Below, in pieces: positions 1-5,808 of a DNA stretch of 8,434 bases (positions are counted from its first letter, which is position 1; each line of letters starts with the position of its first letter). Source of the stretch: Flavobacterium psychrophilum (GTDB lineage Bacteria > Bacteroidota > Bacteroidia > Flavobacteriales > Flavobacteriaceae); contig CALPPS020000090.1 of the NCBI GenBank assembly GCA_943325515.2, forward strand, positions 1 through 8,434, in the 5' to 3' direction. The position numbers were made by a program, and so were the translations under genes. Below the pieces are notes generated by a model. That model was not told the origin of the DNA and did no database searches. It was given only the letters and a program-made list of their open reading frames with translations.

Positions 1-22
1 CTACAAATAATTGTGGAATCAT
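1..22 (-). CDS. pnp: Probable polyribonucleotide nucleotidyltransferase (PNPase), first 7 codons only
   Basis: Only the extreme 5' end lies in the window. On the minus strand an ATG at 20-22 opens a frame reading MIPQLFV before the edge. A start of this kind (MIP followed by hydrophobic residues) is what I recall for flavobacterial PNPase, the 3'-5' exoribonuclease of RNA decay. A purine-rich AAGGAAAA (26-33) sits 3 nt upstream of the ATG, with its GG core 7 nt away, as a ribosome binding site. The strongest support is context: rpsO lies immediately upstream on the same strand, and rpsO-pnp is one of the best conserved gene pairs in bacteria. Seven residues cannot prove identity, so this is inference from gene order plus start context. 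Confidence 0.6.
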
Positions 23-57
23 AAATTTTCCTTGTTTAATTTTACATTGGTTCCTGC

Positions 58-67
58 CTGTCGACAG
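58..67. repeat. 10-bp perfect palindrome CTGTCGACAG in the pnp leader
   Basis: CTGTCGACAG reads identically on both strands and is flanked on the left by CCTGC, giving CCTGCCTGTCGACAG. It lies in the spacer between the rpsO terminator and the pnp start, so it would be in the 5' untranslated region of pnp. It could be a small RNA hairpin, part of a dispersed intergenic palindrome, or chance. No function can be assigned from one copy. Confidence 0.4.
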
Positions 68-141
68 ATTAGTTGTGTTGTTGTAGTTGTTGTTTGTAAC
101 CCAATGAAAAACCGAAACTTTTCTTTTTTAATATAAAACAA

Positions 142-165
142 AAAGAGGCGCGCAAGCACCTCTTT
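142..165 (-). terminator. Rho-independent terminator of rpsO
   Basis: On the minus strand a 10-bp stem (AAAGAGGTGC / GCGCCTCTTT, one G-U pair) with a TTGC loop is followed by a T-rich run (TTGTTTTATAT, positions 141 down to 131). It starts 9 nt beyond the rpsO stop codon. It lies between rpsO and pnp, as the well-known E. coli terminator does, so partial read-through into pnp is possible. Confidence 0.85.
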
Positions 166-174
166 AGATATGTA

Positions 175-444
175 TTATTTTCTAATACCTAATTCTTTGA
201 TAATCTCACGATATCTATTGATCTCTTTTTTCTTCAAGTAATCAAGAAGACTTCTTCTTTTACCCACCAAGAGTACTAACGAACGCTCCGTATTATAATC
301 GTGACGATTTTTTTTCAAGTGCTCAGTTAAGTGAGAGATTCTAAATGTGAACAAGGCGATTTGTCCTTCTGCAGATCCAGTGTTTTCTGCTTTTCCTCCG
401 TGTTTAGCGAAGATTTCTGCTTTTGTTTCTTTACTTAGATACAT
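175..444 (-). CDS. rpsO: 30S ribosomal protein S15
   Basis: S15 is a primary 16S rRNA binding protein that nucleates the central domain of the small ribosomal subunit and forms an intersubunit bridge. The 89-residue product has the same length as E. coli S15 and follows it closely: the TGS stretch at 22-24, Gln28, HLTEHL (38-43), Asp49, and the C-terminal half with KRRSLLDYLKKK (62-73) and RYREIIKELGIRK (77-89). The rRNA-contacting Thr22, Gly23, Gln28, His42 and Asp49 are present; the Ser of the usual HHS segment is replaced by Thr52. The ATG at 442-444 gives the family-standard N-terminus. A Bacteroidota-type promoter lies about 60 nt upstream and a hairpin terminator directly downstream, so it can be transcribed alone. 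The left neighbour is probable pnp, the usual partner. Confidence 0.97.
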   Translation of the reverse strand: MYLSKETKAEIFAKHGGKAENTGSAEGQIALFTFRISHLTEHLKKNRHDYNTERSLVLLVGKRRSLLDYLKKKEINRYREIIKELGIRK

Positions 445-501
445 TCCAATATTTATTTAAATGATTATTATGTATGAATAGAGATTTTCTCAATTCGTGT
501 G

Positions 502-532
502 CAAATGTAATTTTATTTTTCAATTTGGCAAA
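502..532 (-). promoter_or_regulatory. Bacteroidota-type promoter for rpsO
   Basis: On the minus strand a perfect -7 box TACATTTG (consensus TAnnTTTG, 502-509) is preceded by a -33 TTTG (529-532) with a 19-nt spacer, within the normal range for the primary sigma factor of this phylum. Transcription would begin near 497, giving a leader of roughly 50 nt before the rpsO ATG. It begins 18 nt beyond the end of the upstream GAF-domain gene, where no clear terminator is seen. Confidence 0.75.
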
Positions 533-550
533 TAAAAAGATGGTATAAAC

Positions 551-1006
551 TTAAAAAAGTTTGGCAACTTCTTGATTTACATATTCTAAAAAACTTTCGT
601 CAGCATTATTGAATGGATTCAGAATATGGCTATCGATATCTATTTGACCAATGTTTACTCCATTTACAAAAAGGGGTACTACAATTTCAGATTTTACTGT
701 GAAGCTACAAGCAATATAATTATCCTGAGCATTTACATCGGGCACTACAAAATTTTTATTTGATTCAGCCACTTGACCACAGATACCTTTTCCAAATGGA
801 ATTATCTTGTGATCTGTTTCAGCTCCAACGTATGGTCCCAAGTGTAGTGTTCTATTTTCGTGATTGGCAAAATAAAAGCCAACCCAATTATAATAATCTA
901 TATTGTCATGCAGGTATTGACAAAGATTTTTCAGTTTAACATCTCTTTCAGTATTAATATCCGAAAGAATTGAGATTACTTGTGGTTTTAAGATTTCGAA
1001 ATTCAT
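551..1006 (-). CDS. GAF-domain protein, free methionine-(R)-sulfoxide reductase (fRMsr) family
   Basis: This is a single GAF domain filling the whole 151-residue protein, the architecture of fRMsr (E. coli YebR/MsrC), a cytosolic enzyme that reduces free methionine-R-sulfoxide. Family motifs are clear: YYNWVGFYF (38-46), IPFGKGICG (69-77), VVPDVNAQDNYIAC (87-100), SEIVVPLF (106-113) and IGQIDIDS (119-126). Matched to the E. coli/Neisseria Cys84-Cys94-Cys118 pattern, the catalytic Cys118 is Cys100 and Cys94 is Cys76, and the sulfoxide-binding Glu125, Asp141 and Asp143 are Glu107, Asp123 and Asp125. The Cys84 (resolving) position is His66. It may therefore use another resolving thiol, probably Cys76, or have drifted to ligand binding. 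The ATG at 1004-1006 is preceded by an A-rich stretch. The gene is divergent from xrtF across 69 nt, with no link in function evident. Confidence 0.85.
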   Translation of the reverse strand: MNFEILKPQVISILSDINTERDVKLKNLCQYLHDNIDYYNWVGFYFANHENRTLHLGPYVGAETDHKIIPFGKGICGQVAESNKNFVVPDVNAQDNYIACSFTVKSEIVVPLFVNGVNIGQIDIDSHILNPFNNADESFLEYVNQEVAKLF

Positions 1007-1053
1007 TTACAATTTTTTATGTAAAAGTAAGGACTCCACTTTTTTATTTTATA

Positions 1054-1061
1054 TAAATTTG
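1054..1061 (+). promoter_or_regulatory. Possible -7 box for the xrtF transcript
   Basis: TAAATTTG matches the TAnnTTTG consensus exactly and would start transcription around 1065-1068, roughly 10 nt before the TTG start of xrtF. No TTG-type -33 element is found at the right spacing, so this rests on the -7 box alone. Confidence 0.35.
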
Positions 1062-1075
1062 TTAAAAATTCTATT

Positions 1076-1633
1076 TTGAAAAATCTTCTTTTACAATACA
1101 AACCTTTTTTGTTATTTCTAGTAAAATTTTTATTGACTTATATTTTTTTGACGATAATTTATCAAACCTATTTAAATAGATTTGATGCAACTAAATCTGA
1201 AGTAGATTCTTTCACAACATTTGTTGCAGAACAAACCGAAATTGTATTAACTTGGGTAGATTCGCAATCTTATGCCATCCCTCATTTAAGAGAACCTAGT
1301 ATAAAAATCATTTATCATAATAAATATGTTTCACGAATAATTGAAGGATGTAATGCGCTTAGTGTAATTATTTTATTTATTGCATTTATAATTGCTTTTT
1401 CCGGAAAATTGAAGAACACCATTGTATTTATCCTTTTAGGAAGTATTTTAATTCATGTTTTAAATGTTGGACGTATTGCCCTTTTGAGTATTGCTCTTTA
1501 TCATTTTCCAAAATATCAACATTTATTGCATGGGGTTGTTTTTCCTTTAATTATTTATGGAGTTGTGTTTTTATTATGGGTAATTTGGGTAAATAAATTT
1601 TCATATCATGCTAAAGTTTTTACAAAAAAATAA
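1076..1633 (+). CDS. xrtF: Exosortase family protein XrtF
   Basis: Exosortases are integral inner-membrane transpeptidase-like proteases that process C-terminal sorting signals on exported proteins. The 185-residue product is a minimal exosortase: a long N-terminal membrane span (about 11-32), a periplasmic segment (about 35-85), then further spans (about 93-109, 114-143 and 153-173). The catalytic triad is in place: Cys92 in EGCNALS, Arg133 in NVGRIALLS and His152 in LHGVVFP. The N-terminal KNLLLQYKPFLLFL segment and the C-terminal VIWVNKFS are as I recall for the flavobacterial XrtF subfamily. The start is a TTG; no ATG exists near the 5' end, and TTG gives the expected N-terminus. The gene overlaps the next by 26 nt, implying translational coupling. 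No PEP-CTERM-like tail is seen on any protein in this window. Confidence 0.9.
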   Translation: MKNLLLQYKPFLLFLVKFLLTYIFLTIIYQTYLNRFDATKSEVDSFTTFVAEQTEIVLTWVDSQSYAIPHLREPSIKIIYHNKYVSRIIEGCNALSVIILFIAFIIAFSGKLKNTIVFILLGSILIHVLNVGRIALLSIALYHFPKYQHLLHGVVFPLIIYGVVFLLWVIWVNKFSYHAKVFTKK

Positions 1634-2051
1634 AAAGAGGTTATTTTGGAGTTTAATTTTGATATCACTTCTGGTGACTATTAGGTTGTTTGAAAATCAA
1701 TTATTTTATGATCCTTTCATGAATTATTTTCAAAGTGAGTATTCTCATTTACCTTTTCCTCAAATCAATATATTTAAATTGTTCTTCAGTTTAGGAATAC
1801 GTTTTTATTTAAATTCTGTTATTTCATTAGTTTTACTCTATGTGATTTATAATGATAAACAAATTGTTAGGTTCTCAGCTTTACTCTATATTATTTTAGG
1901 TTCAATACTTATGATTAGTTTTGTTTTTGTTTTGACATTTTTTGCCGAAGAAAGCAAAATGACTTTATTTTACATCAGAAGATTTCTTATTCAGCCAATT
2001 TTTATTCTATTATTTATTCCAGCTTTTTATTATCAGAAAAAAATAAAATAA
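1608..2051 (+). CDS. Exosortase F system-associated membrane protein
   Basis: This 147-residue protein resembles the family found next to xrtF in flavobacteria (TIGRFAM 'exosortase F system-associated protein'). Visible hallmarks are RLFENQLFYDPF (26-37), FYLNSVIS (66-73) and FYIRRFLIQPIF (121-132). About four hydrophobic segments (near 11-28, 63-81, 88-112 and 125-142) make it an inner-membrane protein; Lys/Arg clusters follow the start and precede the stop. Its biochemical role is unknown; tight coupling to xrtF (the ATG at 1608 lies inside the xrtF 3' end) suggests a stabilising or accessory subunit of the exosortase. It has no recognisable catalytic motif. There is no hairpin terminator before the next gene, but the next gene has its own promoter. 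Confidence 0.85.
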   Translation: MLKFLQKNKKRLFWSLILISLLVTIRLFENQLFYDPFMNYFQSEYSHLPFPQINIFKLFFSLGIRFYLNSVISLVLLYVIYNDKQIVRFSALLYIILGSILMISFVFVLTFFAEESKMTLFYIRRFLIQPIFILLFIPAFYYQKKIK

Positions 2052-2064
2052 CATAGCCTTAAGA

Positions 2065-2093
2065 ATTGTAAATAATTAATTACCTTATATTTG
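2065..2093 (+). promoter_or_regulatory. Bacteroidota-type promoter of the metal-handling operon
   Basis: A perfect -7 box TATATTTG (2086-2093) follows a -33 ATTG (2065-2068) with a 17-nt spacer. The box ends only 4 nt before the ATG at 2098, so the predicted transcript starts at or next to the start codon and would be leaderless or nearly so. Confidence 0.65.
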
Positions 2094-2097
2094 TATC

Positions 2098-2499
2098 ATG
2101 ATTTTTAAAAAGCAAATAAGCATTTTTATAACTTTTTTCCTTTTGGTCTCCAATTTAGGATTAGCTTTTAATGTGCATTATTGTGCAGATAAAATCGAGT
2201 CAATTACACTAAGTACGGTAACAGCAACTCAAAATTCAATTGATAGTTGTTGTGGTGTGGTTGAAAAAGATTTCAATTGTTGTAAAGATAAAATCATTAA
2301 ATCTGAGGTAAAATCAGACCAAATTATAGTTAAGTCGGTTTCTATTTCTTCAGAGTTTGTTCTTATTTATAAAGATTGGAAGCCTTTATTTTTTTCTGAC
2401 AATTATAATTTTAAAACTAGAGATAATTTTACTTACTATTGTGTTGCTCATGCGCAGCCTTTATATCTCTTGTACAGCCAATATACCTTTTACGCCTGA
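2098..2499 (+). CDS. HYC_CC_PP family exported Cys-rich protein
   Basis: The 133-residue product has a signal peptide (Lys-rich start, hydrophobic 8-23) and then the ordered motifs that define this Bacteroidota family: His27-Tyr28-Cys29, a double Cys (51-52), a second double Cys (61-62), and a C-terminal QPLYLLYSQ in which the usual Pro-Pro is Gln120-Pro121. It also has Cys115 and His118. The family has no established activity; seven cysteines and paired Cys motifs suggest binding of a soft metal such as copper, zinc or mercury in the periplasm (inference). It heads a run of three genes with a TonB-dependent receptor and an HMA protein, an arrangement that fits metal handling. The ATG at 2098 is favoured because it gives a proper signal peptide. 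The stop is TGA, so TGA is used for termination in this genome. Confidence 0.82.
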   Translation: MIFKKQISIFITFFLLVSNLGLAFNVHYCADKIESITLSTVTATQNSIDSCCGVVEKDFNCCKDKIIKSEVKSDQIIVKSVSISSEFVLIYKDWKPLFFSDNYNFKTRDNFTYYCVAHAQPLYLLYSQYTFYA

Positions 2500-2553
2500 T
2501 TTTAGTAATCGTTAAGTATTTTACTTTATTACGAATATTAAAATTAAAAAAAA

Positions 2554-4575
2554 ATGAAAAACAAAATGTTGTTTTTTGCATTGTTGGTTTCTATTTATAC
2601 ATTTTCACAAGAAGACATCAAAAAAGATACTTTGAAAACAGTAAATGTTCAAGCCAATAAAAAAGGACTAAAAAAATCACTTTCTGGCACAGCCAATACT
2701 ACTGTTGTGACTACAAAAGAATTATTAAAAGCCGCTTGTTGTAATTTAGCAGAAAGCTTTGAAACCAATCCGACTATTGATGTCAATTTTTCGGATGCTT
2801 TGACTGGAACCAAACAAATTAAAATGTTGGGTTTAACAAGTCCTTATATTATGATTACTGAAGAAAATATTCCTTCGGTTCGTGGTGCATCTCAGGCTTA
2901 CGGATTATCATTTACGCCAGGAACTTGGATAGAAAGTATACAAATTACTAAAGGTGCAGGTAGCGTTGTGAATGGTTACGAAAGTATTTCGGGTCAAATA
3001 AATACCGAGTTAATCAAACCGATAAAAGATATTCCTTTCTTTTTAAATGCTTATGGTTCCACAGATTCTCGATTGGAGTTAAATACTCATTTCAATAAAA
3101 GAGTTTCTGATTATTGGTCAACAAGTTTATTTGTTCATGGTAATACTCGAGTTGCCAAAAACGATATGAATGATGATGGGTTTTTGGATAATCCATTAGG
3201 AAAACAAATCAACATTGCTAATCGTTGGCAATTTTCTAATTCGGAAACAGGTTGGGTTTCGTTTTTAAATCTTCGTTATATGAACGATAAAAAACAAACT
3301 GGTGAGCTTGATTTTGACCCCAAAAGAGATAGATTAACTACTAATTATTGGGGTTCAGAAATTAATACGGAAAGAATTGATTTCACATCCAAAGTAGGTT
3401 ATGTTTTTGAAGATATGCCCTATCAAAGTATTGGATTTCAAAATGCATTTAGTAACCATAATCAGCAATCTTATTTTGGTTTAAATCAATACAATATCAA
3501 GCAACAAAGCTATTATTCGAATTTGATTTTTAATTCTATTATTAGCAATACGATGCACAAATTTGCTACAGGATTGAATTTCACCTATGATAAATACTCG
3601 GAGTTTGTAAATCTTGCTGATGTAAGTCGAATTGATAATTCTGCTGGAGTTTTTTTTGAATATACCTATGACGATTTAGATAAGTTCAGTTATATTCTTG
3701 GCGGACGATTGGATTATCACAATAGGTTAGGAGCATTTTTCACACCAAGATTACACATGAAATATAATCCTTGGGAAAAAGCAGTATTGCGATTTTCAGC
3801 GGGAAGAGGTAAACGAGCGGCGAATATTTTTGCCGAAAACCAAAACCTTTTTGCTAGTTCTAGAACTTTTTCAATTTTAGATGTTAATGGAAAAATCTAT
3901 GGTTTAAATCCAGAGATTGCATGGAATTATGGAATTAGTTTTACCCAAAATTTTCTTCTTTTTGGAAAAAGTGCCGATGTGACTTTAGATTTATATCGCA
4001 CCGATTTCCAAAACCAAGCCGTTGTAGATATTATGAACTCTCCTCAACAAGTTTTGTTTTATAACTTGAAAGGAAAATCATTTGCTAACAGCTTGCAATT
4101 TGATTTCAATTTAGAAATTATCAAGCATTTGAATTTGAGAACAGCTTACAAGTACTATGATATTTCCACAGATTATCTTTCGGGAAGTTTTCAAAGACCT
4201 TTGCAAGCAAAACATAGATTTTTCGGTAATTTGGAATATGAAACACACATTGTTGAAAAAGGAAAACAATGGAAGTTTGATTATACTTTCAATTGGCTTG
4301 GGAAACAACAATTACCAAACACAGCAAGTAATCCGTCACAAGACAGATTACCTGAGTTTTCGCCTTCATTTGCAGTAATGAATGCACAAATTACAAGAAC
4401 TTTTTCGAGTACCTTTGAAATGTATATTGGTGGAGAAAACATTGGGAATTATCGTCAGGACAAAGCTATTTTAGGAGCTGACAATCCTTTTGGCCCTAAT
4501 TTTGACACCTCCATAATATATGCGCCTGTATTCGGTCAAATGTATTATGCGGGATTACGATTTAAAATTAAATAA
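2554..4575 (+). CDS. TonB-dependent outer-membrane receptor, probable metal or metallophore uptake
   Basis: The 673-residue product is an energy-coupled outer-membrane transporter. It has a signal peptide (1 to about 19, ending TFSQ), a TonB-box-like DTLKTVNVQA (25-34), a plug of roughly 45-155 (ITKGAGSVVNGYESISGQIN near its end) and a beta-barrel to the C-terminus YYAGLRFKIK. It lacks the N-terminal carboxypeptidase-regulatory-like domain common in SusC-type receptors, so it is a plain receptor rather than a glycan importer. The plug carries a Cys pair (AACCNLAESF, Cys62-Cys63). Barrel-side motifs typical of this subfamily are an Asp-rich loop DMNDDGFLD (204-212), NIFAENQNLFASSR (424-437) and GGENIGNYRQ near the C-terminus. 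The substrate is not shown directly; flanking HYC_CC_PP and HMA genes point to a thiophilic metal. A 54-nt spacer without a clear promoter suggests co-transcription with the upstream gene. Of two close ATGs, the first (2554) follows an A-rich run. Confidence 0.92.
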   Translation: MKNKMLFFALLVSIYTFSQEDIKKDTLKTVNVQANKKGLKKSLSGTANTTVVTTKELLKAACCNLAESFETNPTIDVNFSDALTGTKQIKMLGLTSPYIMITEENIPSVRGASQAYGLSFTPGTWIESIQITKGAGSVVNGYESISGQINTELIKPIKDIPFFLNAYGSTDSRLELNTHFNKRVSDYWSTSLFVHGNTRVAKNDMNDDGFLDNPLGKQINIANRWQFSNSETGWVSFLNLRYMNDKKQTGELDFDPKRDRLTTNYWGSEINTERIDFTSKVGYVFEDMPYQSIGFQNAFSNHNQQSYFGLNQYNIKQQSYYSNLIFNSIISNTMHKFATGLNFTYDKYSEFVNLADVSRIDNSAGVFFEYTYDDLDKFSYILGGRLDYHNRLGAFFTPRLHMKYNPWEKAVLRFSAGRGKRAANIFAENQNLFASSRTFSILDVNGKIYGLNPEIAWNYGISFTQNFLLFGKSADVTLDLYRTDFQNQAVVDIMNSPQQVLFYNLKGKSFANSLQFDFNLEIIKHLNLRTAYKYYDISTDYLSGSFQRPLQAKHRFFGNLEYETHIVEKGKQWKFDYTFNWLGKQQLPNTASNPSQDRLPEFSPSFAVMNAQITRTFSSTFEMYIGGENIGNYRQDKAILGADNPFGPNFDTSIIYAPVFGQMYYAGLRFKIK

Positions 4576-4594
4576 CTTTTAAAATTAATTTATT

Positions 4595-4936
4595 ATGAAA
4601 AAATATTTTTATGGAATGATGTTACTAGTTGTGGCATTTTCAACTCAAGCACAAGACAAAATAAGTAAAAATGCCAAATACACTTTTGAGGTAAATGGTA
4701 ATTGTGAACAATGTCAAAAAAGAATTCAAAAAGCTGCTTTTTCTGTAGATGGTGTAAAAATGGCATCTTGGAGTTTAGAAACTCATGAAATGACAGTTAT
4801 TATTAATGAAGAAAGATGTTCGCTTCTTGAGGTCAAAAAAGCTATTGCTAACGTTGGTCACGACACCAAAGACGTTAAAGCAAACGATGAAGTTTATGAA
4901 AAGCTTCATGCTTGTTGCCAATACGAAAGAGAATAA
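4595..4936 (+). CDS. Periplasmic heavy-metal-associated (HMA) domain protein
   Basis: The 113-residue protein has a signal peptide (1-20, ending STQAQ) and one HMA ferredoxin-like domain of the kind found in copper chaperones and P-type ATPase N-termini. The metal site is GNCEQC (Cys37, Cys40), followed by the expected helix KRIQKAAFSVDGV and the strand-helix LLEVKKAIANVGHD. The usual Met two residues before the first Cys is absent (Asn35). Further ligands are present: Cys75 and a C-terminal His105-Ala-Cys107-Cys108 cluster outside the core fold. Export makes it a periplasmic metal carrier or buffer rather than a cytosolic chaperone (inference). It starts 19 nt after the receptor gene and is followed by a strong terminator, so it is the last gene of the unit. 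It may accept metal imported by the receptor. Confidence 0.88.
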   Translation: MKKYFYGMMLLVVAFSTQAQDKISKNAKYTFEVNGNCEQCQKRIQKAAFSVDGVKMASWSLETHEMTVIINEERCSLLEVKKAIANVGHDTKDVKANDEVYEKLHACCQYERE

Positions 4937-4941
4937 TTCCT

Positions 4942-4968
4942 AAACTCCCAAACATTTGGGAGTTTTTT
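4942..4968 (+). terminator. Rho-independent terminator after the HMA gene
   Basis: A long GC-cored hairpin (AAACTCCCAAA / TTTGGGAGTTT, effective loop ACAT) runs straight into a T tract, beginning 5 nt after the HMA stop codon. It closes the HYC_CC_PP-receptor-HMA transcription unit. Confidence 0.92.
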
Positions 4969-4981
4969 ATTACTATTTTTG
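4955..4981 (+). promoter_or_regulatory. Probable promoter of the DUF2490 gene
   Basis: A perfect -7 box TATTTTTG (4974-4981) sits just after the terminator. A TTTG inside the terminator's right arm (4955-4958) could be the -33 element, but the 15-nt spacer is shorter than the usual 17-23. The predicted transcript starts around 4985, about 10 nt before the ATG at 4997. Confidence 0.5.
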
Positions 4982-4996
4982 CTAAAAACAATTCAA

Positions 4997-5725
4997 ATGA
5001 AAAGACTATTTCTTCTTGTTAATTTACTCTTTTTTTCAATTTCTTTTTCACAAGATTTTAAGCAAGACCAACGAGTTTGGCTAGCATATACTGGATTTTT
5101 CAAGGCATCTAATCATTGGAGTTGTCAGGCAGAAGCACAATTTAGAATGGATAATCAATTACAACAAAACCAACAAAATTTGTTTAGAGTTGGTGCTTTA
5201 TATTCTATTTCAACTTCAAAAAATATTGCTGCTGGATATGCATTGGTTAATACATTTAGTTATTCATTAGAGGAATATTTTAAAGAAAATAGACTTTGGG
5301 AGCAATTTCAATATTCTAAAAAATGGCACAATGATGAAAATCTTTTTTTACATCGAATTCGATTAGAACAACGCTGGGTTGAAAAAAAAGAGCCTGTAAA
5401 CAATAAAATAAAAAGTATTGCCACAAATTATCAAAACAGATTACGATATTTTAATAGAAACTTATTTCACGTTTGTAATTTTGTTTCTGAGAATGCTTCT
5501 TTATACGCCATTATACAAGATGAGGTCTTTTTTACTTTTGGAGATAATAATATAAATACAAAATTAATAGATCAAAACAGATTTTTAGTTGGTTTAGGGC
5601 TTAATTTCAAAAGCAATACAAGGTTTGAATTAGGTTATCTCAATATTTATGTTACATCGCCATCCCAAACGGATACCATGTATCATACTATTTCAATTTC
5701 AGTTAGTCAAAATTTAGCCTTATAA
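4997..5725 (+). CDS. DUF2490 domain protein, probable outer-membrane beta-barrel
   Basis: A signal peptide (1 to about 19, ending SISFSQ) is followed by about 220 residues of alternating aromatic/hydrophobic and polar strands, consistent with a small outer-membrane barrel. DUF2490-like signatures are the early RVWLAYTGFF (26-35), ENRLWEQFQYS (97-107), FLHRIRLEQRW (117-127), NRLRYFN (147-153) and DQNRFLVGLGLNF (192-204). The function of the family is unknown. I take the ATG at 4997 (242 residues) rather than an in-frame TTG at 4979, because the TTG overlaps the -7 box and the ATG begins directly at the signal peptide. A terminator separates it from the metal operon upstream, so it is probably an independent unit. 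No hairpin terminator is visible before the next gene. Confidence 0.82.
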   Translation: MKRLFLLVNLLFFSISFSQDFKQDQRVWLAYTGFFKASNHWSCQAEAQFRMDNQLQQNQQNLFRVGALYSISTSKNIAAGYALVNTFSYSLEEYFKENRLWEQFQYSKKWHNDENLFLHRIRLEQRWVEKKEPVNNKIKSIATNYQNRLRYFNRNLFHVCNFVSENASLYAIIQDEVFFTFGDNNINTKLIDQNRFLVGLGLNFKSNTRFELGYLNIYVTSPSQTDTMYHTISISVSQNLAL

Positions 5726-5808
5726 AACATTAATTTGTTTAACATAATTATCCCAAAAAATATGATTAATTTCACACACTATTTTTTACTTATTTAATAT
5801 TATAATCC

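Noticed and set aside
1007..1030. TACTTTTA on the minus strand as a -7 box for the GAF gene
   Set aside because: It misses the conserved final G and no -33 TTG lies at suitable spacing; too weak to annotate.
1023..1043. Inverted repeat AAAAGT / ACTTTT between the divergent GAF and xrtF genes
   Set aside because: It is only 6 bp and A/T-rich, with no G/C core; it is expected by chance in such sequence and no terminator is needed there.
2439..2660. A 73-codon plus-strand frame bridging the HYC_CC_PP and receptor genes
   Set aside because: It overlaps the ends of two well-supported genes in another frame and shows no domain, so it is a shadow.
4157..4378. Open frames on both strands inside the TonB-dependent receptor gene (also 4111-4311 minus)
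   Set aside because: They overlap a well-supported receptor frame, lack start signals and give no recognisable protein.
5726..5808. Search for a dedA promoter in the 83-nt upstream spacer
   Set aside because: The best candidate, TATTTTTT (5780-5787), lacks the final G and has no TTG at 17-23 nt, so no promoter is claimed.
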